Source: Jackrogersella multiformis
Lineage: Eukaryota; Ascomycota; Sordariomycetes; Xylariales; Hypoxylaceae
NCBI GenBank assembly: GCA_902806575.1
Contig: CADCXD010000001.1
Span: 1,116,001-1,180,000 of the forward strand
Direction: 5' to 3'
DNA length: 64,000 bases
Shown: piece after piece, positions 41,939-52,900 of the stretch
Position numbering within the stretch: the first letter of the stretch is position 1
Layout: each line of letters starts with the position of its first letter
Program-made: the position numbers and the translations under genes
The notes under the pieces: generated by a model
What the model saw: the letters and a program-made list of their open reading frames with translations, nothing else
Told to the model about the DNA's origin: nothing
The model's database searches: none

Positions 41939-42499
41939 ATGCTTGCTTCATCCCTGATCGTGCTGGCCGCCAGCGCCGTGTCCGCTGTCGCGCAGACCAC
42001 CACCGCCACATCCTACCTCACAGCGACCGTCACCATCACCAAGTGCAGCCCTGACAACACCGCCTGCCCGCTGTACTCGTCTTCCACCAGCTCGACTTCG
42101 TCTTCCATCCCGACGCCGGTTGCCTACCCTACCAGCTCGGTCGCGCTGAACACCACTACTTCCTCATCTACTTCTACTACCTCTTCTACCTCTTCTACCT
42201 CCTTGACCACTTCTATCATTTCTACCACCTCTTCTACCTCTTCCATCTTCTACCCGGTATCCAACACGACTGTTTCTGCTGGCCCGACCGCTTACCCCAA
42301 CGTCTCTACCACCTACGTGATTCCCAGCTCGTCGTACGCTACCTTGACCTCGTTGGTGCCTACAACCTCAGCACCTGCTACCTCGCCTCCGGCCGCGACA
42401 TCGGCTCCTCCCGTAACTGACAGTGGTGCTGGATCGTTGTCGCTCCAGTCAGGTCTCCTGATGGGTGTCCTGGCTATGGGCGCTGCTCTTCTGGCCTAA
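41939..42499 (+). CDS. GPI-anchored Ser/Thr-rich cell-wall protein
   Basis: Predicted small surface protein of 186 residues, intronless. A clear signal peptide (about 1-19, cut near AVA-QT) is followed by a short segment with two Cys (about 32-45). A long Ser/Thr-rich region (about 46-160) comes next, with STTSST runs and NTT/NVS sequons, a substrate for O- and N-mannosylation. A small-residue stretch (TDSGAGS) precedes a hydrophobic C-terminal tail (LLMGVLAMGAALLA), the classic signal for GPI attachment with the anchor residue near the SGAGS. It would act as a wall mannoprotein or adhesin-like coat component; no binding domain is seen. The TCT/ACC/AGC runs are typical of repeat slippage, so length may vary between strains. 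It is interesting beside a mannosyltransferase and glucanase, but there is no evidence of co-regulation. Confidence 0.88.
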   Translation: MLASSLIVLAASAVSAVAQTTTATSYLTATVTITKCSPDNTACPLYSSSTSSTSSSIPTPVAYPTSSVALNTTTSSSTSTTSSTSSTSLTTSIISTTSSTSSIFYPVSNTTVSAGPTAYPNVSTTYVIPSSSYATLTSLVPTTSAPATSPPAATSAPPVTDSGAGSLSLQSGLLMGVLAMGAALLA

Positions 42500-43718
42500 A
42501 CAACATGCCCAGAGCATAATTCGGGGTTGAAGGATAACCGAATTCTGACTCCATCTAGAGTCGCGTCTCCCTATCCCCGAATAGACCGGCAATCCGAATA
42601 ATCTCGGAAATTTTTTACTTCGATTCTGATCACATTATTGATTCTCTGGAGAAGGACGTTTGGTGTGGTTTTGCAGGCGGTGTCGGTTTGGGGAGTCTGG
42701 TTGGGCTGACCAACGAATCCTGGAGCGCGACAGCTCTTTCTCTATGTCTACATGAAGATTTCGTGTATTCTGCAAGGTTTTTAGAGCATGAGGAGGAGTT
42801 GGAAGGTTCGTGTCACATACTTGAGCAGAGGCGTCGTGTCAGTTATTCAAGGCCGGCGCGGCTAATGACATACATTTTCCGTTAACATTAGTTGTGGCTT
42901 ATTACGTGAACTTCGTTGAATATGTTTGTAGTTTGTTCGGCTTCCTTTGTGGAGATGTAATGGCATAGTGTGAGTAACGGAGACTGCTAAGTTGGGTACG
43001 ATAGTCTAACGCCAACAGCTTTGGGTGTCATGTAAGTCCCTATTATAAATTCATTATCTTAAGTCCAAGAGCACAAACACTGATATTACAAAAATTCTAA
43101 TAATATCATGGAATGATATAGCTCTACCGGCTGATTAAAGCCGTTCTAGTCTACATCTAAATTATTCAGTTATAGTTCCCAGCCTCAGAGGAAACGGGAT
43201 AGTAATGTGTACCCACACCGGTCAAGAATTTCCAGGTATAGCCTGTTAGCAGGTGCTACGATTGTCTTATTTCGGGCATCAAAGCACGCGAGCTTCGTCC
43301 GCGTCCCCGGGTTACCCAGGAGGCTTCGGAAGCCCTCCGGAAGCCCGGTCCAAAAATGTCATCTCTCTCCACCATGATGAAACTAAGAATCCCTGTTGGG
43401 CCACGAGGTTGAACAGTTTGACAGATACGGTTGACGGGTTTTAGTGCGAGCGGCGTGAACCTCCTCCTGTATGAAATATGACAGATATACTTAGTAGAGC
43501 CGATCAGTTATAGATGACAGGGTCATATACATATATTGATAGTATTTTTTTTTAACGAAGTAAAGATACACACTCCACAGAACCATTATCCTTTACATAT
43601 CCTTGGTACCTATCACCATATAACCATATTTTAGCCCCCAAGACGATGAGTTAACAAATCCGAGCCTAGAGCTTCCCAGCATGAGAACCGTCGCCTTACA
43701 CTCGTCATGGAAGTGTAG
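42500..43718. other. Spacer downstream of the GPI-protein gene
   Basis: No gene is supported. Short frames at 42688-42885 and 43253-43444 have no recognisable features. Confidence 0.5.
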
Positions 43719-43988
43719 CTACTGATGAACCTGGTTACAGTGCCCATCATGACAAGTATTACACAGCTCCTTTTCCGATCCGCAAGGATTAGGACAACCT
43801 CTGTCCTTATGGCCACAAGGTTTTTCCGCATCGCTAAAGCCAATGATCCCTTCACGGTCGGTCATAGGCGATAACATGTCGGTAAATTCCACTATGTGAG
43901 CATCGAACTGTCTGCAACCGTAGTTGTGTGTAAACTCTGGTAGCTGGAGAGTAGAGCTGGTGTCGTGTAGGTGATAGATGGTGTCCAT
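43719..43988 (-). CDS. Small Cys/His-rich ORF of 89 codons, status uncertain
   Basis: Intronless frame from ATG at 43988 (context GAAAATGG) to a stop at 43719. Seven Cys are present. The last six form C58-x6-C65-x3-C69-x6-C76-x2-C79-x4-C84 with adjacent His residues (CGHKDRGCPNPCG then LCNTCHDGHC), reminiscent of a small metal-binding or disulfide-rich fold. There is no signal peptide, so a secreted effector is unlikely unless an upstream exon exists. The alternatives are a chance frame or the last exon of a decayed gene. Expression data are needed to decide. Confidence 0.3.
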   Translation of the reverse strand: MDTIYHLHDTSSTLQLPEFTHNYGCRQFDAHIVEFTDMLSPMTDREGIIGFSDAEKPCGHKDRGCPNPCGSEKELCNTCHDGHCNQVHQ

Positions 43989-44681
43989 TTTCGTAACCGT
44001 AGGCTATCTCGCAAGACCCTATTCGCTTAATACTGGCAGAAGTTGTCGGTGTTTGTTCCCAATAGCCTTCTCTAGCGGCGTGATCACCTAGTTTGATGTT
44101 AATATGAGTTATCATATTAGAAATCTCTGGGGTAGAGCACTAAGGATGCCTGACCCTGTTATCTTTCTACGGTTCTTTGGAAGTTGTATGTACGTCTTAC
44201 GCGCGTACATACATACCTAGGTAGCTAGTAAGGGCAGCCTAGCGGGAATAACTTAGGTAGTGTGTTGTGAGAGCAGACTTCCGCAGCCCCTTTATACCCA
44301 GCAGAAATCTCCCGGCTTCCCGAAATGTTTGGCCCATGCTAAGAACATTCTTCTCCGGGGTCCTGCGGCTACAGGGTTCCTTTCTTTAGACGTCAGGCTC
44401 CCTTATCCGAGGGGCTGTCTTGACCAAAACTTGCCTCTTCCTGGATCAATGGCATCTTGTCATTTCGTCCCGTACTAAATGTCGCAATCATGGTTACGAA
44501 GTATCATAAATCTAGGTATAATAGCGTCCAAGCGGTATTTTCTTCACCAGACTCCTTTGTCATTAACGAAGTAACGTTGTGTTTCAAATCCATATACGGT
44601 TTACAGCCAAAATCTCCAAGGTAAGATCGAATTCAGCTCAGTCAAGTCGGCCGCGAATTTCTAAGACAGTGCGTAAAGAAA
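43989..44681. other. Short spacer with no supported gene
   Basis: A TACCTAGGTAGCTAG motif lies near 44212-44228. A 72-codon frame at 44260-44478 has no recognisable features. Nothing else is seen. Confidence 0.4.
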
Positions 44682-45083
44682 TCAGAAAGCGACAGTAGGG
44701 GGCGTAAATCGGAATATCGGTAAGGTTCGAAGGCGGTCGTTATCATTCACCTCGGACTCCTTTGGACCCAAGGGCTCGGATCTGCAACACATCACAAGCG
44801 TCGAGCTCGACGTACATAGTAGTACCGGCACGAAGTACCCATTTGGAAATTCACCCTTGATCGACCCAATCTCACCATGCCCGTCATCAACTAGGGGTGA
44901 CAGCCCTGTCGATAGTCCCAGCCCGTCATCAGAAAAACCTTCACATTGAAGAGGTCTTAGTGGCCGACTGGACGGCTCCTTCGATGCATCTCTGGCCAGG
45001 ATGTCCCCCACGGTGAGCGTGCTTAAAAGACCCGCACCGTCGAAGGAGATTGGTAGATTCTCTACCGGTTGCTCTATATTTGC
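44682..45083 (-). other. Possible small gene or gene fragment with an in-frame intron
   Basis: The minus-strand frame is open from 45083 to a TGA at 44684-44682, about 133 codons, with no ATG near its start (GTG at 45011). The translation (QPVENLPISFDGAGLLSTL, then DGLGLSTGLSPLVDDGHGE) looks protein-like. Inside it, a GTACTT donor and TTGCAG acceptor would bound a 57-nt stop-free intron whose removal eliminates an odd Val/Leu/Cys stretch. A 5' exon would be needed. I do not recognise the family; it may be a relic. Confidence 0.22.
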
Positions 45084-48000
45084 TCACTGTAAGCTACCAC
45101 CTCTCATACCAATAATAAGTACCGGCCCACGGAACCTCCTTCTCAGCTACTAGTAGCAGAGCTACCATAAGCGAACCCAGCTGGATTCGGTAGCATGTAT
45201 ATGCGCACCATGCACATATCAGCTGTCACATGCAGGAGGCTGTCGTGTCCTTGCCTTTCATACGCGAAGTGGCTGACACACGACTCTACATAGCGAATGG
45301 CACCATTACTCTTCTCATCACTTAGGCACTAGGTGGGCCCGATGATAGCTTGAGACCTAAGTCCTACCCGAGCAGTCGGGACGGCGGATCCTCCTCTTAC
45401 TATCGGGTGATGGGCAGTCTAAGAATCATCGAGCCGTAGCGGGGTGGTAAGTAAGGATCATGGGAATGTTATGATGATTGGCTCGGTGAATTACTGCAAC
45501 TAGCTGCTTTTGGATGATTTACAAGAAGGCTTGAAGTAGACAGCACTGCTTATGCTAGACATACACAGTTTCGGGACCGTCGAGGTGTTTGCTCGTGAGT
45601 TGCTTTATAGTCTGGGATTTACCGAATATAACACGGGAAGTAAACGATACACCGCTCATTTTACGTCTATAGAATAGAAAAGTCCTATCATATGAGAAAA
45701 CAAGGCGTTTCTGATACGTTTTGCTTTCTCAGTCTTGTTGTCGCACTCTAGTAGCTATCTACAATAAAATAACCCCCCATTTATATTGTGAACCCGATTT
45801 TTCGAGTAACGTACATAGCCAATGTATAGTATAACTTAAAATATAAAATATTGTTATGGCAATTTATACTGCATAGTAGTAAGCTAGAGAAAGAATAATT
45901 TATACTAAGCGCACAATTTAAACGCGGTAGTTAAAGGGGCTCGGGAGAATCTACACATCACATGAAGCAGAGTACTCCAAAGGCTTATACAAAGAATCAT
46001 AGAAAACCAAACTTGATATGACGAAAATGTAATGTCTCTTCTTGATGCCTAAACGAAGCATTTGTCAAGCAATTTATTATTCTGCATATAATCACTTCTA
46101 CGCGGCGGAATTCCAAGGCGCGTATATTGCTTAATATGGCAACCAATATTATAGCCCAATAATGTTAGTTATACTCTACTCCAAAAACGCGGCTGGTTCT
46201 TAGATGCCTCGTTCACCAGGACATATTACAACCCAACAGAAGCATGGACAGGGATCCCCGGCTGCAGAAAAACAGAACGAAACCAACATACCTACCGGGT
46301 ATGCATATGTTCCGCACTAGAACAATACTCTACTCTAAAATCACATCATATTCTTAACTAATACATACCTCATCATATCTCATCACATCTTCTACGATAG
46401 ACCAACCGTTATTTTGTGAGGTAAACCAAAGCCACCCTTTTCAACACGAGCTGAATATGCAAAGGGGAATTTCAACACCAACAGATATTAACTTCTGGCA
46501 ACTGTAGCCGTATTCTAAAGATGAAAAGACCTTAAAATGGAACATAGTATTGTCATTAATATATTTTATTTAACACCGAGCCATAGGATAGCAAAACTTG
46601 GCTCATAGCCCGATCTCGTTGTAACACACGAAGCTATTGTTATGGATTGTGAATATAGCATCTATCAGGCATGTAGGTGATAAAGGAATACATCATACTA
46701 ACGACGACGGACATCCAGTATGTTCAGGATCGGTGATACTTAGGGAGATCTCAAAGACAAGTCAAATGTATGATGAATGAAAGCTACTGGTATGATACTA
46801 GAAACTGACCTGACTCCTTTTCTTGACACGGGGTTATGTCGGTGTCCCCTTAATAATGTGACGGGCAGCAAGAAATTAACTATGGCATTGCCACCTCTTC
46901 TATTTTAAATAGAAAGTAACTCGATGAAGCTTTATCTGCGTAGAAATCATTGGAATCAATCCCAGTACGTCTTTTGGAGGGGAGTCCAATAATCTTTATA
47001 TCTTAAGCAAGGTATAACGACACTCACTTGGAACCATTGAACTCATTTCCTGATAGTATCTTTATTAATAAAGAAACATAAATTTAAGTGAACTTACCGA
47101 ATCTATTCTTAGTATCAATTTGGTAATAAATCAATTCTTTAACCAATATGATTGTATAAATACATACAGCTTAACTTAGTGAAAGGCAGGCCCCCTTTAC
47201 TTTCTCACAACCCCCTTTTTTTGTGGAAACGATTCTTATTTTTCATCATTAATATTAATTTCCTTTATTTATATTCCCTCGATGCTAATTATACTATAGA
47301 GACACTTCACAAGTGTCATCGTATGAAAGATATCAACTTTTTACATGTTGCTCCGTGCCCAAAAAGGGATATCACTCACCGTCTTGAACCTAAGGTACCA
47401 GGTACCTAGGTAATCAATTAACCTACTGTAGGTAATGTATGACGAATTCTATAAACGAACCAACAATTCCGTGACTTTGCCTTTTCGAAAGTGAAAACTT
47501 GGTGTCCAGTGTAATCCTTTGAATATACTAAGTTGAATGGTATTACAAATTAATTGACTTCTACTGTTTACAGGGTGAAGCAATAGGACTAACTGAGAGC
47601 GATTAAGTGCCTACATAACCGATAAGCAATTCATACCTTGCATTGCGTTCATAATGAATTATCTTCTCTTATATTAAATGCAAATGGAGAACAAAGGCTG
47701 TCAATAAGCTTCATATGATATTAGTGTAAAGAAGAGAGCATGTATTGAACCAAATGCCCATAAAAAAAGGGGTAAGAAATGATGTTTATGTTACTAAGCA
47801 TAACTAGGATGATAGGATATGCAGGTAATGTACATACCTATATCAAGCGAAGCTTATTCAATTAATGCTATGAAGTCATACTCAAGCTCAAGCGTCCAAT
47901 CAGAGTTCCGATTTACCTCTAATGAATGAAGCTTAACCTAATACAGTATCGTGCTCAACGGCCGGTATACACTAGCCACCACGCGAAGCGGCCCTATCGA

Positions 48001-48220
48001 TTAGGTACCTATCGTTATCCGAGGCAGGGGGAAAGCCGCTCTTGCATTCTTCCGACCTTCGATCCAGGGGGAAATAGCTTCCAACCTTCCTTCGATAACG
48101 ATAACGATAAAGCTGATCCCTATTTCTTCTCCTTATTCCTATTCCTATTTCCTAATTCTTCAACTTTCTTTCCAACCGAATCCTCAAGCCTCGCAAAATC
48201 GTGAGTAAACCGGCTCGAAA
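45084..48220. other. AT-rich, gene-free block and promoter of the SH3BGR-like gene
   Basis: From about 45,600 to 47,930 the sequence is visibly AT-rich, with many TA-rich words and no open frame longer than about 85 codons. This fits a relic transposon or a repeat-induced point-mutation tract, though no transposase motif or terminal repeat was recognised. From 48,000 to 48,220 the composition recovers, with CGATAA repeats at about 48093-48113, TTCCTA repeats at about 48128-48150, and a pyrimidine-rich leader before the ATG at 48221. Confidence 0.5.
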
Positions 48221-49560
48221 ATGGCGGAACCCAAGGGCACCTCGTACTCGACCGACCCGGCCCTCTACATCTACACCTCGCTCACGGCCGGGTCCTCTCA
48301 CATCGTGACGGCCACGTCGCGGCTCGAGACCATCCTGCGGGCCAACAGGGTTCCCTTCAAGGCCATCGACATCGCCACCGACGAGAAGGCACGCATGCTA
48401 TGGGGTCGGAGGGCGGGCAAGGACGAATCCGGCCGGCTTCGCAAGCTGCCCGGTCTGGTGCAGATGGGGTTGATTCTCGGCGTAAGTCCACCCACTACAC
48501 TATTGCCAACCTCCGCAGAGGTATCGTTAGTACTGACAAGTATGCGTGCGGGCAGGATCTCGTAGAAATCGAGGAGTGGAACGAGTACGGCGAGCTGAAG
48601 CAGCATGTGACCATCTACTACGACGACTTCACCATCCCGTCCAAGAGCCAGGCGCCCCCGCCGGCGGCACCGAAACCCGCGAAGCCGATGGCAGTAGGAG
48701 CAGCGGCAGCGGCAGCGGCGGCGAAGGCGAAGGAGAAGACCGCAGCAGCAGCTAGCACCCCATCAGCCAGTACCTCCTCCGCCGCAGCAGCACCGGCCGC
48801 GCCTCCCCTCCCCCCTACCTCCACCTCCACCACGAAGCCGAAAGCCGCGGCCGACTCCTCAGCGAAGAAAGGCGCCGCCGCCAGCACCGCCGAGCCTACC
48901 CCCAGTATTGCCGAGGAGGCCGCGGCCCGGGCGAAGCAAGTGCACCTGGAGAGCCTGCGGGCCAAGGTCCACGGGAAGAAAGACGGCAAGCCGAGCGACT
49001 CCAGCTCCAAGAAAGCCAGCTCGCCGGCCCCGGCCCCGACTCGATCCAAATCCGCGTTCAAATCCGCGTCTAAATCTGTGTCCAAATCTGCATCCAAATC
49101 CGCGTCTAAAGACGCGCCTGTTGAGGGCATGAAAAACCTGTCGATATCAGGAGCCGTTTCCAAGGACAAGGATAAGAGCAAGGACAAGGTCAAGGTCAAG
49201 GATAAAGCGGCGGGCGAGGCGGGCCTGCAGTCGCCGACGACAGGGACGTGGAAGGGCGGGGCGGCGTCCGAGGATGCGCTGAGGCCGGTGCTGCAGAGCC
49301 CGACGAGCGGCACGTGGAAGGCAGATGGCGCGGCGGCGGCGGCAGCGGCGCCCGGGGAGTTCCGCGGCTCGGCCGTCGAGAGCGCTTCCGCGGCGGTGAT
49401 AGCTGCCGTGGAGAAGGCTGAGGCTATCCCCGAGGCGACGAGCTCGGAGGAGGAGTCTTCCGAAGAAGAGGAAGATGATGACGACGACGATGACGACGAT
49501 GATGAAGAGGAGTCGTCCGAGGAGGGGGAGGAAGAGAAACCCAAGGGAAAGAAGAAATGA
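48221..49560 (+). CDS. SH3BGR/glutaredoxin-like protein with long disordered, acidic tail
   Basis: Predicted protein of 421 residues. Residues about 13-115 form a thioredoxin-fold SH3BGR-type domain: LYIYTSLTAGSS at the first strand, RLETILRANRVPFKAIDIATDEKARMLW, a KLPGLVQ cis-Pro segment and DLVEIEEWNEYGELK. The usual redox CxxC is absent, as in animal SH3BGR proteins, so a binding role is more likely than catalysis. The rest is low complexity: Pro/Ala-rich, a KSASKSVSKSAS-type octapeptide repeat at about 263-285, a basic KDKDKSKDKVKVK stretch, two copies of LQSPTxGTWK, then a Glu/Asp-rich tail ending KPKGKKK. One intron, 48482-48555 (GTAAGT to GGGCAG), joins the domain cleanly. Homologues occur across filamentous ascomycetes to my knowledge; cellular function is unknown to me. 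Confidence 0.85.
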
Positions 49561-49922
49561 CTAGGTTGCTTGGTCCTGCCTGATTTTTCGCTGCCTTTTT
49601 TTCGATTTAATAAATAGGGGGACGGTGGTAGTGGGTGATACAACCCGGGGTGTTGTTAGATACCAAATCACCCAAATTTGCGAAGAGGGCTATTGATTCA
49701 TTCACAACTCCTCTTCGAAACTCGCTCAGTATGATATAACCATGCTGAGGATACTCCTCTCAGATTAATAGTAGATAATATCTATTTAGTCATCTCTCGC
49801 CGCTCATCTATCTATTTACCTCGTGAATCCTCCGGACGGGATAAGAACGCGAAGCCCCTATCCAACTTTTGTATTGCCGAACCGACTCGGTGCAGTCTGG
49901 TTCGGTATAATAATTTACTTGT
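49561..49922. other. Convergent 3' spacer
   Basis: This stretch lies between the stop codons of the SH3BGR-like gene and pex6 and should contain both 3' UTRs. An AATAAA signal lies at about 49609-49614 on the plus strand. No gene is seen. Confidence 0.55.
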
Positions 49923-52900
49923 CTAGTACAATCCGTCGTCATCACTCGCAGTCCCATCCAGGAACCTAGCCACCGCCTTCCCCTTCCCCTTGGACTTGCC
50001 ATTTATACTTCCACCGTAGCTCCCATATGGTTCTCCGTTGTCGCTTCCCTCGTCGCTGGCGGTGGCCACCGCTTTTCCCTTTCCCTTACTATTCTTGTTA
50101 TCTTTACTATTATCTTTAGTATCATTACTCAAAGTTACCACTTTGCCCTTGCCCTTGCTGCCCGAAACGGACCTCGACCCGGGCATACTACCACCACCAC
50201 TACTACCGTTGATCATGAATGTCGGCGTATCGGCGGTCTGCTGTTGTTGCTGTTTCGCGTCTTGGTTCTCGAACGTGGCCTTGACCTTCTCGTAGTGAGC
50301 GAGCTCACCGGCGCTGACGCTAGGGATCAGCTCCCTGTTTGCTTCGAGGAAGTCCGGCTCTGTGACCATGACGGCAACATCTTCAGGCGTAGAGTGATGA
50401 TCAAAGAAGTTAGCTGTCGAGATGGGAACATGACCGTCCTTCTCCCGATCCGCGTTGATGGCGCGGATCTTAGTGTCTACGAGCGTCGCCTGCCGCGTGA
50501 CTGCCTTGAGCATGGCATCGCTGCACAGCGCGTAGAAATCGGCACCCGTATAGGTGAAGGGGAGGTGCTCGGCGACGGCTGGCAGGGAGACAGACGGGTG
50601 AAGGGTGAATCTTTGCGTTGTAAATTAGCATGCATAGATAACGGAATATAAGGAATTGGACTGAATACGTACTTTCTTGTCAGGGCCTCCATGATCTTGA
50701 GCTGCTTCTCGTGCGTGTCGGATACGCCCAAGTAGAGCATCTTGTCGAATCTACCGGGACGAAGCAGTGCTTGGTCGAGTAGATCCGGTCTGTTGGTTGC
50801 GCCGATGACGAACACACCACCTCCTCCATCGTCTCCTCCGGACATGCCGTCTAATTCTGCCAGAAGTTGAGATACGATACGGTCCATGACACCGCCGCTG
50901 TCTCCTTGGTTTCCTCTTTTTGGAGCAACCGAATCGAGTTCGTCGAAGAAGACAACGCAGGGCCTCGCATCTCGGGCTCGTTGGAAGACTCGGCGGACGT
51001 TGGCCTCGGACTCTCCAATGTACATGTTGAGCAACTCAGGGCCCTTGACACTGAAGAAATTCAGACTGTACTCTGTAGCGATTGCCTTCGCCAGTAATGT
51101 TTTTCCAGTACCAGGCGGACCGTAGAACAAGATACCGGAACGCTTTTTCATCCCCTTGGCGAACAACTCCGGCCTCTCCAAGGGCAGCTGAATCGTCTCC
51201 ATGACAGCCTCCTTAACGTTGTTGAGACCTCCAACATCGTCCCAGGTAACATTAGGAATCTTCGGTGCGCCAATGGCATCGGCAAAATTCTTCCGTGCTG
51301 CATCTACGGCAATATCGAAGTCGGCCTTGGTTAAACACCTCGCAGATGACCCCCCCGCTACTTGAATATCACGAACAGTGACAATTGTGTTGTCATTCGA
51401 GGCCTTCGCTGACAATACTTCGAGGCGAGAGTCACGTGCGACTATTGCACGTTCAACTACGTCAACTAGATCGCCAGCAACCAGAGCTGCGGTTTTGATG
51501 GCAACGCCACTCAGTTCAACTTCGGGTGCCAGAGATACCCCTCGGTTTTGTATGATAGACCGTAAAATGCCTTCACGCTCGCCCTCATCAGGAGCGCTCA
51601 TCTCTAATTCGTGGGTGAAAAGTCCTCTAATACCATCTGGCACCTTGTCGACTTCGGTTGTCGTTGCAATCAATACTCTAGAGTCATTGAGAATCTCCTT
51701 CATTGCGGCCACCATTCTATCCGCCGTTAGTGCCTCGATGTGTCGAACGAGAAGGGCACAATATTCGGGGCCGCAGCTCATGGCACGATCCGCTCGGGCC
51801 TTTAGAAGTCCTTCCGTTTTGACATCGCTACCCCCGGCTCCACTCTCGTTGACGATATCGTAGGCGTCGATGGTGAATGTGTGCAGGCCGATATCCGCAC
51901 AAGCACCGGTCGCCACGGTTGCCTTACCAATATTGCGTTGGTTCGACACAAGAAGAACAGCAATAGGGGGCATCCTGAGATGAACGGCTCGTTTACTCGT
52001 AGCAGCCGCGATAAGCTCCCTTAGCCGTCGTCTTAGTGGTGAGGTAAACCTCGCCTGCTGTTGAGCAACTGACGACAGGAGATTCGACGTGGGCTGGGGG
52101 GCTTCCTCGATACCTAAGTAATGTGGCCAGTTGCTATCTTTTATGCCGGGGAGAGAGCTAGTGCTACCGCCAGATTGGGCAATCTGGGTAGATGAGCTGT
52201 CGACACAAGCAACGCCACCCCATATATCCTCCTCTTCATCTTCGTCTATGGGTTCCGATTTTTGACGTTCTATGTGAGCAACATTGAACCAAGCGACTGC
52301 GTCGGGTTTCGACGTGACCCAGGCGCCAGACTTATTTGAAGCCGCAAGAGCTACGACGTCGTCAAGGACAAGACCATCGCCAGCAGCAGTCGATTCCTGA
52401 AGGGTTCGCCCGAGCTGGGTGTCAATTGGAATTCCAATAAGGTCGCCGCATTTAACTACACGTACGCTTCGTGCGAAATGATCCTTCAAGCCGCCAAATA
52501 TGGCCGTCTGGAGGGCCTTCTCAGAAGAGATAGGCGTTCGTATTTGCTGAAGGGTGACATCTCGAGCATAGGGAGGGCGGGACGAGCCGGTAATTTTTAA
52601 CTGGCCCGGTCTCGGTGGATGTGCCATTCTCTTCAGCGGAGATAAGCGAACGTAAGGCGTATTCTCCAAGTTAGCAAGCAGGAGAGGAGACATGTATGCG
52701 CCAGGCCCTGCCTGGTTTGCGATCTGGGACTCGAAAAAGGATGGCTTTCGGATATTGATATCATGCTTCGAGCTTAGGATTCTAGTCATGGGTCGATGTG
52801 AGTATCCCTCGGGAAGCCCGTAAATCTTGGCCGGTCGCCATAGTGGCTCTTCCACTCCCGGTTGTCCGAAGCTACCAAGGCCGAACAGACCAACTCCATT

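Noticed and set aside
48618..49643. Minus-strand open frame of 341 codons opposite the SH3BGR-like gene
   Set aside because: Poly-Ser and poly-Ala runs are antisense of the acidic and Ala-rich tail. The plus strand carries the recognisable domain and intron.
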